In this document: positions 25,058 through 33,550 of the stretch, in pieces
Layout of the letters: each line of letters begins with the position of its first letter
Numbering within the stretch: position 1 is the first letter of the stretch
NCBI GenBank assembly: GCA_017644045.1
Contig: JAEPMI010000004.1
Span: forward strand, 516,014 to 580,013
Direction of reading: 5' to 3'
From: Deltaproteobacteria bacterium
GTDB taxonomy: Bacteria > Myxococcota_A > Polyangia > Polyangiales > Houyiibacteriaceae
DNA length: 64,000 nucleotides
Translations under genes and position numbers: made by a program
Notes under the pieces: model-generated
Seen by the model: the letters and a program-made list of their open reading frames with translations, nothing else
What the model was told of the DNA's origin: nothing
Database searches by the model: none

Positions 25058-27442
25058 GTGGTACACGGCGCCGTGCGCCGCGATCGCTGGCTGGCCTCGG
25101 CGGCCGTCCTCCTCGTCGCCCTCGTGGGGGCCTGGGGAGCGTGGGATCTCCCGGTCGAGACCGAGATCACTCACTTTCTTCCGAGCGCGGAGGATCGGGA
25201 GCTCGCCGCGATCTCCTCCGAGCTCGCGAGCTCGGAGCTCACGCGGACCATCACCATCACGCTCGAGGCCCCCACACCGGAGCGCGCCGGCGCCGCCGCT
25301 CTGGCCCTGGCCGCCGCCCTCGAGGACGAGCCGAGCGTCGCCTGGGTGAGCGCTGGTCCCGAAGAGGGGATGGAGCGCGCCTTCTACGAGGCCTACTTCC
25401 CTCACCGACTCGGCCTGCACCCGGCGGACGCGACCTTCGACGAGGCCGCCATCCGAGCCCGCATCGCTCGGCTCAAGACCTTGCTCGGCTCGCCGACCGG
25501 CACCTTCGTTCGACAGATCGCCACCGAGGACCCGTGGCTGCTCTTCCTCGACAAGGTCGAAGGGCTTCGCGAAGGCCAACAGGGCGCCCTCGCGGTCCGG
25601 GACGGCGCCTACGTGAGCGGCGAGGACGAGCGCCACGGCGTGGTCTTGCTCGCGAGCCGGGCGTCGCCTTTCGACGCCGCGGCGTCGCGCGAGCTCCAGG
25701 ACGCGATCGCGAACGCGTTCGCCGAGGTGAACGAGCCCGGCGACCTGACACTCGAGCAGGCGTCGATCCATCGGATCGCGCTCCGCTCCGAGGCCGCGAT
25801 CCGCGCCGACATCCAGCGAGTCTCGACGCTGGGCAGCCTCGGCGTGGTCCTGCTGGTGCTGCTCTTCTTCCGGCGCCCGCGCTACCTGCTGCTCTCCGCC
25901 CTGCCCCTCGCGGGCGGCTTCGCGGTCGGCCTGGCGGTGACCCGTCTGATCTTCGGCTCCGTCCACGGCCTGACCCTGGCGTTCGGGGCCACCTTGGTCG
26001 GCGTCTCGCTCGACTACGTCGCGCACCTGGTCAGTCATCACGTGCTCGATCCGGCGGACACCAGGAAGGGTCGCGGTGGCTGGGGCACGCTGAAGCGGAT
26101 CGCTCCTGGGCTCGTGCTCGGCGCCGCGACCACCATCGCAGGTCTGATCGGGCTCGCGTGGACGTCGTTCCCGGGCATCCGGCAGATGGCCGTCTTCACG
26201 TCGGCAGGCGTCGGAGCGGCGCTCGTGCTGACCGCGGTCGGGCTCCCCGCGTTCCTTCCCGACGAACCGACGCCCACACGGATCCACGCACGGGTCGGCG
26301 CTTGGATGGAGGGCGTGCTCGGGCGGCTCGCGAAGAAGCGCGCGGTGTTGCTGGCGCTGCCGGTGCTCGCCATCGCGCTGACCGCCGCCATCCCCCTGCT
26401 CGAGTGGGAGGACGACCTGCGGGCCCTCAGTCCCATCGACGCCGACCTCCGCGAGGAAGACGACCGCGTCCGCGACCGGGTCGCGCGCATGGACGCCGGG
26501 CGCCTCGTAGTGTCCCGAGGCGCGACGCTGCAGGAGGCGCTCGAGCGCAACGACGCGGCGGCCGAGGCGCTCGAGGAAGCGCAGGGGGCAGGTGAGCTCG
26601 AGGGCTTCCGCACCCTCCGCGATCTCCTCCCCTCCGCAGCGACCCAGCGCCGACGGCGCGCGGCGATCCCGGACGACGCGTGGGCGTCGACCGTCACCGC
26701 GCTGAAGGCGGAGGGCTTCGTGGAAGAGCCCTTCGCCGAGTTCGAGAGCGTGCTCGACGCCGACTTCGAGCCGCTGATGCCCGAAGACCTCCCGCCAGCC
26801 CTCGAGCGACTCGCCCGCACTCAGCAGATCGAGCTCGAAGGCGGGGTCGCGGTGCTCACCTTCGTCACCGGCGTCGCCGAACCCGAAGCGCTCGCCGCGC
26901 GCATGGACGGCGTCGACGGCGTGCGCTTCTTCGACCAGGCCGAGTTCATCGCCTCGGCATATCGAGAGCTCCGCAGGCGCACCCTCGAGCTCGTGGGCGT
27001 CGGACTGCTCGCGGTGCTCCTACTGGTCTTCGTGCGCTACCGCCGGATCGGTCCGACGCTCGCCGCGTTCCTCCCGGCGCTCCTGGCGGCGGGCGCGACG
27101 CTGGGCGTGCTCGGACTCCTGGGTCTCGAGGCAACGCTGCTCCACGTGGTCGCGCTCCTGCTCGTGTTGAGCATGGGGGTCGACTACGGCGTCTTCATGG
27201 TCGAAGCCGAGGCCCACGACTCGGGCCCCGCGACCGCGGTGAGCCTGTTGGTCGCCTGCCTGTCGACGCTCGCGTCGTTCGGCGTGCTCGCGGCGAGCAC
27301 GAACCCGGCGCTCGCGGCGATGGGCCTGACGGCGGCGGTGGGCGTGTTGCTCAGTCTCTTGCTCGCGCCCACCGCGTGGCTCCTGCTCGTGCGGCAGAAG
27401 CCTGACGAGGTCAGCCCCCCGGCGTCACCGGACCACAAATGA
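25058..27442 (+). CDS. MMPL/RND-family exporter
   Basis: A 794-residue inner-membrane transporter with two internally homologous halves, each with an N-terminal helix, a large periplasmic loop and a cluster of five hydrophobic helices (about 255-400 and about 640-780). The second cluster carries the MMPL phrase LLVLSMGVDYGVFMVEAEAH, and the first the parallel FGATLVGVSLDYVAHLVSHH, with the conserved Asp of the proton relay. The length and plan match the exporters found in aryl-polyene and other lipid-pigment clusters. The start is GTG at 25058; a second GTG lies at 25073. The 3' end overlaps the convergent gene by 32 bp. It sits 3 kb from the acyl island, so a role in exporting its product is likely but unproven. 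Confidence 0.9.
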   Translation: MVHGAVRRDRWLASAAVLLVALVGAWGAWDLPVETEITHFLPSAEDRELAAISSELASSELTRTITITLEAPTPERAGAAALALAAALEDEPSVAWVSAGPEEGMERAFYEAYFPHRLGLHPADATFDEAAIRARIARLKTLLGSPTGTFVRQIATEDPWLLFLDKVEGLREGQQGALAVRDGAYVSGEDERHGVVLLASRASPFDAAASRELQDAIANAFAEVNEPGDLTLEQASIHRIALRSEAAIRADIQRVSTLGSLGVVLLVLLFFRRPRYLLLSALPLAGGFAVGLAVTRLIFGSVHGLTLAFGATLVGVSLDYVAHLVSHHVLDPADTRKGRGGWGTLKRIAPGLVLGAATTIAGLIGLAWTSFPGIRQMAVFTSAGVGAALVLTAVGLPAFLPDEPTPTRIHARVGAWMEGVLGRLAKKRAVLLALPVLAIALTAAIPLLEWEDDLRALSPIDADLREEDDRVRDRVARMDAGRLVVSRGATLQEALERNDAAAEALEEAQGAGELEGFRTLRDLLPSAATQRRRRAAIPDDAWASTVTALKAEGFVEEPFAEFESVLDADFEPLMPEDLPPALERLARTQQIELEGGVAVLTFVTGVAEPEALAARMDGVDGVRFFDQAEFIASAYRELRRRTLELVGVGLLAVLLLVFVRYRRIGPTLAAFLPALLAAGATLGVLGLLGLEATLLHVVALLLVLSMGVDYGVFMVEAEAHDSGPATAVSLLVACLSTLASFGVLAASTNPALAAMGLTAAVGVLLSLLLAPTAWLLLVRQKPDEVSPPASPDHK

Positions 27443-28484
27443 CGCCCGGCGATCCGGTCGCGCCGACCACCAGAGTGCTCTCGTAGTCGTCGAGGCCATC
27501 GACCCGGACCTGCCAGGCGCCCTCGGGCAGCGGCGGGGTGAGGCAGGTGTCGGTGCGCTCCTCGCAGAAGGGCGGGCAGGCGATGTCGCACGCGGGGTCG
27601 AGCGTCGACGTCTTCACGAGGATCACGTCGTGGGTGATCTCCACCTCGCATGGACCGGCGGGCGCGTTGCACGGGGGACACCCGTGGGTGATCTCGAGCG
27701 CGATGCGCTCACCGATGGTGGCCGACTGGGCATGGCAGAGCATGTCGGGGCGAGCCGCGCTCGGCGGCCAGAGGGTGCCGCAGCCGTCCGCGGTCGAGTG
27801 GGCCCGCGACTGGCAGGTAGGCCCCCACTCCGGCAGCACGTCGGGTGAAATGACGTCGAGCTGGAACGCGTCGACCCCGTCGTTCCGGACCGTCCAGGTC
27901 CCTTCGGTCAGCGCGGGCAGGCTGCAGGTCCCCTCGATGAACGGGTTGCAGGCCTCGCAGTCGAAGCCCGGGTCGCGGCAGACCTCGGTGTGGAAGTCCA
28001 CGACGCCGCCCGCCAACACCTCCGCCCAGCAGGACACGGTCTCGCCGCAGTAGCAGTCGTCTCCGGCCAGATCACCGAAGAGCACCGGGATCTCCTGCGC
28101 GACCCCCGCCGTGATGTGGGAGTAGCCACAGAGCGCGTCGACCGCCTGCTCCGTGCATTCGCCGGTGAGACACCAGGGATCGCAGACCCCGAGCTCGCAG
28201 CGCTCGGTCACGGGCACCTCCACGTCGGTGCCGCAGCAGGAGCAGATGTGCGTGGCACCCGAATCCGGACCGGCATCGGTCATCGGTCCGAGGTCGACAC
28301 GGCCACAGAAGGGATCGCACGCGCCCTCGAAGCACGACTCGTCGAGCCCCACCTCGACGGTGGTCCCGCAGCAGTCGCAGGAGCGGGTGTCACCGGTCTT
28401 CGAGCGGAAGCAGCCGGCGAGGAGAGTCAGGGCCACCAGCGCGAGGGCGAGCACGGTGACACGGAATGGCACGACGAAAGGCAT
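27411..28484 (-). CDS. Cys-rich lipoprotein of unknown function
   Basis: A 357-residue predicted lipoprotein (VALTLLAGC-F). The mature part has more than 25 cysteines in repeated patterns: SCDCCGTTVEV and CSCCGTDVEV begin two near-duplicate segments of about 45 residues that continue with ESCFEGACDPFCG and ERCELGVCDPWCL. The C-terminal half repeats EGTCSLPALTEGTWTVRNDG and EERTDTCLTPPLPEGAWQVR. This internal duplication and disulfide-rich composition suggest a stable surface or adhesion protein. No enzyme motif is seen. The last 32 bp overlap the end of the MMPL gene on the other strand, and it is divergent from the PQQ-like gene. Confidence 0.82.
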   Translation of the reverse strand: MPFVVPFRVTVLALALVALTLLAGCFRSKTGDTRSCDCCGTTVEVGLDESCFEGACDPFCGRVDLGPMTDAGPDSGATHICSCCGTDVEVPVTERCELGVCDPWCLTGECTEQAVDALCGYSHITAGVAQEIPVLFGDLAGDDCYCGETVSCWAEVLAGGVVDFHTEVCRDPGFDCEACNPFIEGTCSLPALTEGTWTVRNDGVDAFQLDVISPDVLPEWGPTCQSRAHSTADGCGTLWPPSAARPDMLCHAQSATIGERIALEITHGCPPCNAPAGPCEVEITHDVILVKTSTLDPACDIACPPFCEERTDTCLTPPLPEGAWQVRVDGLDDYESTLVVGATGSPGVICGPVTPGG

Positions 28485-28546
28485 CGACGAGCGCAGAGAG
28501 CAAGGGACGTTCCAACCCCCCTGGCGCCCGACCCCGACTCCGAGTG

Positions 28547-30445
28547 ATGATCACGGGGATGCGTTGGATGGGGCTGGCTCTGGTGCTCGCGATCGGTTGT
28601 GGCGATGACGACTCGGACCCGCCGAGCGATGCCGGCGCCGATGCCACCACGGAAGACGGCGGCCTCGACGGCGGTCCGGGCGACGCGGGTCCGTGCCCTT
28701 CCCGCTTCGCCCCGGTGGGCTGCCGAACCGTCCCCGTCAGCTCCCCAGCCCTGCCCGCCCGAGACGGCTGGCACAACCTCCACGCCGATGGCGTGAACTC
28801 GGACGAGGTCGGTGTCGCGCTGGCTCCCCGCTTCGCGGAGGACTGGGTCGCGGAGGAGGACACCTTCAACGTCACCGGGCCCATCTTCGACGCCGCTGGG
28901 AACCTCTACTTCTCGCCGCTGCGACCGCGGAACGGGCTGGCGATGATCTCCATCGACGCCGCGACCGGAGAGCGTCGCTTCGCGGTCGAAGGGGACGGCG
29001 CGCTGAGCGGTGGCGGCACCCCGCTGGTGCTCGCAGACCCAGACGCGCCCGGCCGCGAGGTGGTCTACCTCGGGCTCTACGATCGGGTGGTCGCGGTGGA
29101 GACGGACGGCACGGAGGTCTTCGACGTGCCGACCGGCCTCGACTCGGCCGAGGCTTCGAACGCCGTCTTCGGGCTCAACTACCTCCCGCAGCACGACGCG
29201 CTCGTCGGACTCGCTCAGGACGGCCGCGTCTACCTGGTGGCGCGGGACGACGGCAGGCTGCTTCTCGATCCGCCCTACTCGCTACCCGGTGAGCCATCGC
29301 CCGGCGGCACCACCGCGCTCCCCGAGTCGCTGGCAGAAGACGTCGCGGTCGAGCTCGCGCCCTTCTTCGCGGAAGGCGATGGCGGCGCCGACCTCCTCTC
29401 GGTGCTGCTCGGCAACGCGACCGAGGTGGCGAACTTCTTCTCCGTCGACCCGGCCACGGGAACGCTCTGGATCGCGGCGACCGCTCCGGATGCGGAAGAC
29501 GGAACCACCGACGGCGTGTCCGAGCTCGGCGCGCTCTACGCTCTCGAGGTCGAGGACGACGCCGGAACGCTGACCGTCGTCGAGCGCTGCCACGCCTCGT
29601 TCGACGGTGGGTCCGCCTCCACGCCAGCGCTCCGCCAGGACGGCTCGCGCGTGTTCGTGGCCGACAACGTCGGGACCCTGATCGCGATCGATCCGGACTG
29701 CAGCGAAGCGTGGCGCTTCGACATCGGCGCGCAGGTGATCGGGTCCATCGGGGTCGCGTCGGACAACCGCGAGATCTACGCCGCGACCGGCACCGAGATC
29801 GTGAGCGTGACCGACGAGGGTAGCTCGGCCAGCCTCCGCTACCGGGTCACGCCGCCCGGACCGACGCCAGAGCCGCGAGAGCGGGCGTTCAACCTGAACC
29901 TGGTCGCGATCACCGAGAGCGGCATCGCCTATCAGGCGGGGGTCGGTCGAGAGCTCGGGGGACAGGGGTTGCCGCGAACGACCGGCGTCGGTCTGCTCGA
30001 CCGAGCGACCGGCGACCTGCGCTTCTTCACGGAAGGGCTCGACGAGACGGTCGCCGTGATGAGCGTCGGCCCGGACGGCGGGCTCTACATCGGGAACTCA
30101 CCGCTGCGGCGCGCGATCCACCGCGCGGTCTATGGCGCGACGGCGAGCGAGCCGCTCCGTGGCGGCATCACCCGTTTCGCACCGGACGAACGAGCGCTCG
30201 CGCGGGAAGCGGTGTGCGCGGGTGCGGCGCGTGCAGCGAACGCGGCGATGCAGACGGGGTGCGCGGACGCGGTGGCGGCGGACGTGGAGCAGCTGGGCTG
30301 GCTGATCGCGCAGGCGCGGGGTGCGCTGGAGGCATCAGACCCGGCGCAGGCGTCGCTGGATGCAGCGGCGTCCGCTTTGGGCGAGGGGGATCTCGCGGGA
30401 GCGCAGGTCGCGTTCGAGACTGCGCGTGACTCGCTCTGGCCTTAG
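28547..30445 (+). CDS. Lipoprotein with PQQ-like beta-propeller
   Basis: A protein of about 632 residues. ITGMRWMGLALVLAIGCGDD is a lipoprotein signal followed by an Asp/Ala/Gly linker. The rest contains propeller blades of the PQQ-like type: GPIFDAAGNLYFSPL, GERRFAVEGDG, TPALRQDGSRVFVADNVGTL and DNREIYAATGTEI, each a four-stranded W-like motif. The last 80 residues are a helical Ala-rich tail. No Cys-His or dehydrogenase residues mark it as a quinoprotein enzyme, so a scaffolding role like BamB is as likely. The ATG at 28547 is chosen over 28559 and over an upstream frame that overlaps the divergent gene. The stop overlaps the convergent dehydratase gene. Confidence 0.8.
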   Translation: MITGMRWMGLALVLAIGCGDDDSDPPSDAGADATTEDGGLDGGPGDAGPCPSRFAPVGCRTVPVSSPALPARDGWHNLHADGVNSDEVGVALAPRFAEDWVAEEDTFNVTGPIFDAAGNLYFSPLRPRNGLAMISIDAATGERRFAVEGDGALSGGGTPLVLADPDAPGREVVYLGLYDRVVAVETDGTEVFDVPTGLDSAEASNAVFGLNYLPQHDALVGLAQDGRVYLVARDDGRLLLDPPYSLPGEPSPGGTTALPESLAEDVAVELAPFFAEGDGGADLLSVLLGNATEVANFFSVDPATGTLWIAATAPDAEDGTTDGVSELGALYALEVEDDAGTLTVVERCHASFDGGSASTPALRQDGSRVFVADNVGTLIAIDPDCSEAWRFDIGAQVIGSIGVASDNREIYAATGTEIVSVTDEGSSASLRYRVTPPGPTPEPRERAFNLNLVAITESGIAYQAGVGRELGGQGLPRTTGVGLLDRATGDLRFFTEGLDETVAVMSVGPDGGLYIGNSPLRRAIHRAVYGATASEPLRGGITRFAPDERALAREAVCAGAARAANAAMQTGCADAVAADVEQLGWLIAQARGALEASDPAQASLDAAASALGEGDLAGAQVAFETARDSLWP

Positions 30446-30879
30446 AGCATCGACTCGCCGTCGGCCGGGAGCGAACCCGCCGCGACGTTGATCGCGCCCT
30501 CGGCGACGACCTCGTCGCCGACGAAGCACCGGCAAGCGAACTGAGCGAGCGCGCCCGCGCCCCACTTCTCTTCGGCCTCGGTGCGGACCTCGTCGCCGAC
30601 GACGAAGCGGTCGACGCTCACGTCGATCTTCCGCGCGCCGAGCAGGAAGCCCGAAACGTCCGGTGCGTCGGTCTGTGCCTGACGGTGGGCCATCAGCGCA
30701 GCCGCGCTCTGCGCGAAGAGCTCGATGGCCACGAGCGGTGAGACCTCGCCATCCTTCGCGAGCAGGAAGTCCGGCCCGAAGACGGTCTTGGTGGCGATCT
30801 TCGTCCAGGACACCTCGACGATGTCGTCGAGGAAGAGCATGGGACCTCCATGCGGGAGGCGTTCGAGGAGCGGGTGCAA
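30442..30879 (-). CDS. 3-hydroxyacyl-ACP dehydratase, ApeP/FabZ-like hot-dog fold
   Basis: A 145-residue single hot-dog domain. The N-terminal ERLPHGGPMLFLDDIVE and the later SPLVAIELFAQSAAALMAHR match the ApeP-like branch of FabZ-type dehydratases, with the His in LPHGGPM and the Glu in AIELFAQ at the catalytic positions. It should dehydrate a 3-hydroxyacyl-ACP to the enoyl form, a step that in aryl-polyene synthesis builds the conjugated chain. The start is TTG at 30879; an ATG at 30840 would remove the conserved LPHGGPM. No good ribosome site is visible because the end of the inverted-repeat element lies only 4 bp upstream. It is the last gene of the minus-strand run FMO-ACP-dehydratase. 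Confidence 0.82.
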   Translation of the reverse strand: MHPLLERLPHGGPMLFLDDIVEVSWTKIATKTVFGPDFLLAKDGEVSPLVAIELFAQSAAALMAHRQAQTDAPDVSGFLLGARKIDVSVDRFVVGDEVRTEAEEKWGAGALAQFACRCFVGDEVVAEGAINVAAGSLPADGESML

Positions 30880-30882
30880 GGC

Positions 30883-31049
30883 TAGAGCGCTGACCAGGAA
30901 CTGGCGCGAGGTGAGTTCGTGGTCTGGGTGTGTGCCATGGTGCGTCCTCGAGCCGAGGAGATGCTGGAGTATCTTCGAGGTGAGAGGATGGCGCCAGGGT
31001 GCGGGCTCAGGGCGCGAAGCGCCCGTGCCAGTTCCTGGTCAGCGCTCTA
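30883..31049. mobile_element. MITE-like element with 21-bp perfect inverted ends and TA borders
   Basis: GAGCGCTGACCAGGAACTGGC at 30885-30905 (first 20 bases identical in inverse) is repeated in reverse complement at 31027-31047, with TA on each outer edge (30883-30884 and 31048-31049). The interior of 121 bp encodes nothing credible. Terminal inverted repeats flanked by a duplicated TA are the hallmark of IS630/mariner-type non-autonomous elements. It occupies precisely the gap between the ACP stop codon, whose TAG falls on the element edge, and the TTG start of the dehydratase. Alternatively it is a native intergenic hairpin. No transposase of that family is in the window. Confidence 0.68.
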
Positions 31050-31334
31050 AGTGGGCATCTGCACGTCGGGCTCGGGGTCACCACGCTCGGCGGCGGCCAG
31101 CTCTTCTTCCACGAAGGTGATCAGCTCGTCGACGGTCCGGACCTCCTTGGCCCGCTCCGGATCCGGCCGGCGGCCGGTGAGGTCCCGCAACTGCACGAAG
31201 ATGTCGACAGCGTCGATGCTGTCCAGGTCGAGCTCCTCGTAGAGCGTGGACTCGGGCTTGATCGTGTCGGGGTCGAGCTCGAAGGAGTCCGAGAGAATCT
31301 CGACGATCGATTGTTGGATTTCTTCGCGCGTCAT
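31047..31334 (-). CDS. Acyl carrier protein
   Basis: A 95-residue acidic ACP. The phosphopantetheine site is ELDLDSIDAVDIFVQL with Ser39; DLDSIDAVD is the form seen in aryl-polyene and flexirubin-type ACPs. It carries the growing acyl chain as a thioester for the ketosynthase and dehydratases nearby. A strongly acidic C-terminal tail (AERGDPEPDVQMPT) ends at a TAG that coincides with the edge of the inverted-repeat element. If the element were removed, the TAG would remain and the dehydratase start would lie 2 bp further on, so the ACP is probably unaltered. It follows the halogenase-like gene by 60 bp on the same strand. Confidence 0.92.
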   Translation of the reverse strand: MTREEIQQSIVEILSDSFELDPDTIKPESTLYEELDLDSIDAVDIFVQLRDLTGRRPDPERAKEVRTVDELITFVEEELAAAERGDPEPDVQMPT

Positions 31335-31394
31335 GGCTTCTTCGTTCGGGAGAGCTTGGGCCCTTTACCTGCCGCCAAGCTGGGGAGCAAGCGC

Positions 31395-33224
31395 TCAACT
31401 GGCGCTGGTGCTCGCGGCCACCGGGGCGCCGGGTCGCGGCGCAGGGGCGGGAGCGGCGCCAGCGCCCAGGAGCGCCGACTGCAGGAGCTCGCCGAGCGGG
31501 GCGTCCCCGTCCTCCCGGCCGAGAGCCCGCTCGAGGTCGCGAGCGACCTGTGAATAGCGACCGAGGCGCTCCTTCCGAGGCAGCGCATCGACGACGGTGA
31601 AGCGCTCACCGAGGGACAGCGCCATCCCGGCACCGCGTGGCTCGGGCTCCTCGCCGCCGATCGCCGCACCGAGCATGGCTCCGAGGGTCGCCGCCTTCTC
31701 GCGACCCAGATCGCGGAGCGCGTGCGCGAAGACCTCGGCGACCAGCTCGCGACCGAGGATCAGGTCGGCCTCCATCTTGGCGAAGGTCGCGTCGATGTCT
31801 CGGCGCTCGGCGAGGGCGACGTGGGCGTCGCTGAGGATCGAGCGGGTGAGCGGCAGAGCGACGAAGCGCTTCTGCCCATCGGAGCAGCGCTCGTCCTTCA
31901 GCGCGGCCCAGCCCTCGAGGAGCCGCTGGGCGGTCGTGTTCAGGTCGTAGAACTGCTGGCCGAGCTCACGGAAGCGCCGGAGCGTCGCCGCGTCTTCCAG
32001 CCACACGCGCTGAAAGAAGTGGGCGCACATGAAGCTCCAGTAGTTGAAGAAGTCCCACCACAGCTTCGCGCCGAGGAGCTTCCCGTGTGGGAAGATCTTC
32101 CCGTTGCGGCTCAGCGTCCGCGAGGAGTCGTTGACCAGCAGCAGGTAGATCGCGTCGAGCTCGCGGATGATCTCCGGGTCGTGGCGACCGGCCAGATCGT
32201 CGGCGATGGCGCGCGCGGTGTAACAGCAGCTCATCGCGAGAAAGTCACCACCCAGGCTGTAGAGCGGGTCGACGAACGACGAGGCCTCGCCGATGCAGGC
32301 CCACCGGTCCGGCGAGATCATCTGCTTGGTGAGGTAGCTGTAGTCGCGCATCACGCGGAAGTCCTCGAAGCCGCGCTCCTCGATGTGGGCGGCGAGGAGC
32401 GGCTCGTGCTTCGCGAGCCACTCGCGGGCTCGCTCGGGCTTGTTGAAGGTGCTGGGATCGTGGTGCTCGTGGTCGGCGACGATGCCGATGCTCGAGTAGC
32501 CGGTCGCGAGCGGGATCAGCCACACCCAGTAGCCGCGGCCGACGAAGTGGTTGGTCGAGAGCCAGCGGTTGTCCGCGATGTCGCGCTGGTGCCACTGGCG
32601 CTCCGACTCGGGCACGAGGTCGCGCGCCTTGATGCGCCCCTCGAGCCGGAACCACGCCGCGCTGGCCTTCGCCGGGCTCGGGAGCCGCAGGTCGAGCTGC
32701 TTGGAGAGCAGTCGCCGGCGACCGCTGGCGTCGACCACCCAGCGGGCCTCCAGGGTGCGGTCGTCGAGCTCGACTCGGTGCCCCTCCTCGCCGAGTGAGA
32801 TGCTGCGCACCACGCGCCCCTCCAGCAGGGTCGCGCCGGCGGCCTCGACCCGCGCTCGCAGGTCGTTCTCGAGCCGACCGCGGTCGAGCTGGAAGCTGGG
32901 CACGATCGGGAACTCGGGCGGGCCCACTTCGGGGCGCTCGTGGAGCGGCCGCTGGGAGTCGCCGGTGAAGAATCGGAGCCCGTTCTTGTGGAGGTGGGAC
33001 TCGTCCAGATACTCCGAGAGCCCGATGAGCTCCGCGAAGAAGTGGGACGCCACCTCGACGCTGGACTCCCCGACCTTGTGACACGCTTCGGGGAGGGGTC
33101 GGGCGACCCGGTCGATGATCGCCACCCGCGCGTCGGGGGACTCCCGGAGGAGTCGGAGGGCGAAGGTGAGACCCGAGAGCCCACCGCCGCACACGACGAC
33201 GTCGAAGGGTCCCCCGGCCAGCAT
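31395..33224 (-). CDS. Flavin-dependent halogenase-like oxidoreductase (1)
   Basis: A protein of about 609 residues of the FAD-dependent tryptophan/phenol halogenase superfamily. The FAD dinucleotide fold is FDVVVCGGGLSGLTFALRL. KVGESSVEVASHF follows, then HKNGLRFF with a lysine in the position of the halogenase catalytic lysine, and GYWVWLIPL, which contains the WxWxIP signature that marks halogenases. A second FAD motif is WACIGEASSFVDPLYS. The C-terminal 100 residues are helical with an Ala/Pro tail. Related enzymes in pigment clusters halogenate or oxidise ACP-bound or aromatic substrates with FADH2. The ATG at 33224 is preferred; the frame is open to an ATG at 33275. Divergent paralogue at 33551. 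Confidence 0.87.
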   Translation of the reverse strand: MLAGGPFDVVVCGGGLSGLTFALRLLRESPDARVAIIDRVARPLPEACHKVGESSVEVASHFFAELIGLSEYLDESHLHKNGLRFFTGDSQRPLHERPEVGPPEFPIVPSFQLDRGRLENDLRARVEAAGATLLEGRVVRSISLGEEGHRVELDDRTLEARWVVDASGRRRLLSKQLDLRLPSPAKASAAWFRLEGRIKARDLVPESERQWHQRDIADNRWLSTNHFVGRGYWVWLIPLATGYSSIGIVADHEHHDPSTFNKPERAREWLAKHEPLLAAHIEERGFEDFRVMRDYSYLTKQMISPDRWACIGEASSFVDPLYSLGGDFLAMSCCYTARAIADDLAGRHDPEIIRELDAIYLLLVNDSSRTLSRNGKIFPHGKLLGAKLWWDFFNYWSFMCAHFFQRVWLEDAATLRRFRELGQQFYDLNTTAQRLLEGWAALKDERCSDGQKRFVALPLTRSILSDAHVALAERRDIDATFAKMEADLILGRELVAEVFAHALRDLGREKAATLGAMLGAAIGGEEPEPRGAGMALSLGERFTVVDALPRKERLGRYSQVARDLERALGREDGDAPLGELLQSALLGAGAAPAPAPRPGAPVAASTSAS

Positions 33225-33331
33225 GTCGATGCTCGAATCAGCTGCCACGGCCGGCCAGCATAGCACTGAAATCATGGGGTGCCGCTGCGCGAAAGCCCCC
33301 CTTTACACTCGGACAAGGCGACCCCAAACAG

Positions 33332-33428
33332 CCAGGGTTGGGCCCGCCATGATCGGCTCGCCAACCCTTGGAGACGTTTCGCCCTGACTGAACTCTTCTG
33401 CCCCGGTTTTCGTGGACGGGACGTCCCG
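33332..33428. promoter_or_regulatory. Two inverted repeats in the divergent promoter of the halogenase-like pair
   Basis: CCAGGGTTGG (33332-33341) and CCAACCCTTGG (33361-33371) form an inverted repeat with a one-base bulge and a 19-bp loop. Further on, CGGGACGTCCCG (33417-33428) is a perfect 12-bp palindrome. Both lie in the 326 bp between the two divergent flavoenzyme genes, where one regulator could control both arms. They are candidate operators; no regulator gene is adjacent. No confident -35/-10 pair could be picked. Confidence 0.4.
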
Positions 33429-33550
33429 CTGACGCTATGCAAGGGCGACAACGCGGGTGGATCGACGGGCGCAACGGGACGTAGCGCCCGGGGGCGATCC
33501 GCCGAGAGAATAGTCGGCGTGGACGCACGTCGGAGGAGCACTTGGATTCG

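Noticed and set aside
23431-26595. A 1054-codon plus-strand frame across the membrane protein and MMPL genes
   Set aside because: Composition is Arg/Asp/Gly/His-rich with no fold. It spans the antisense of one real gene and a wrong frame of another.
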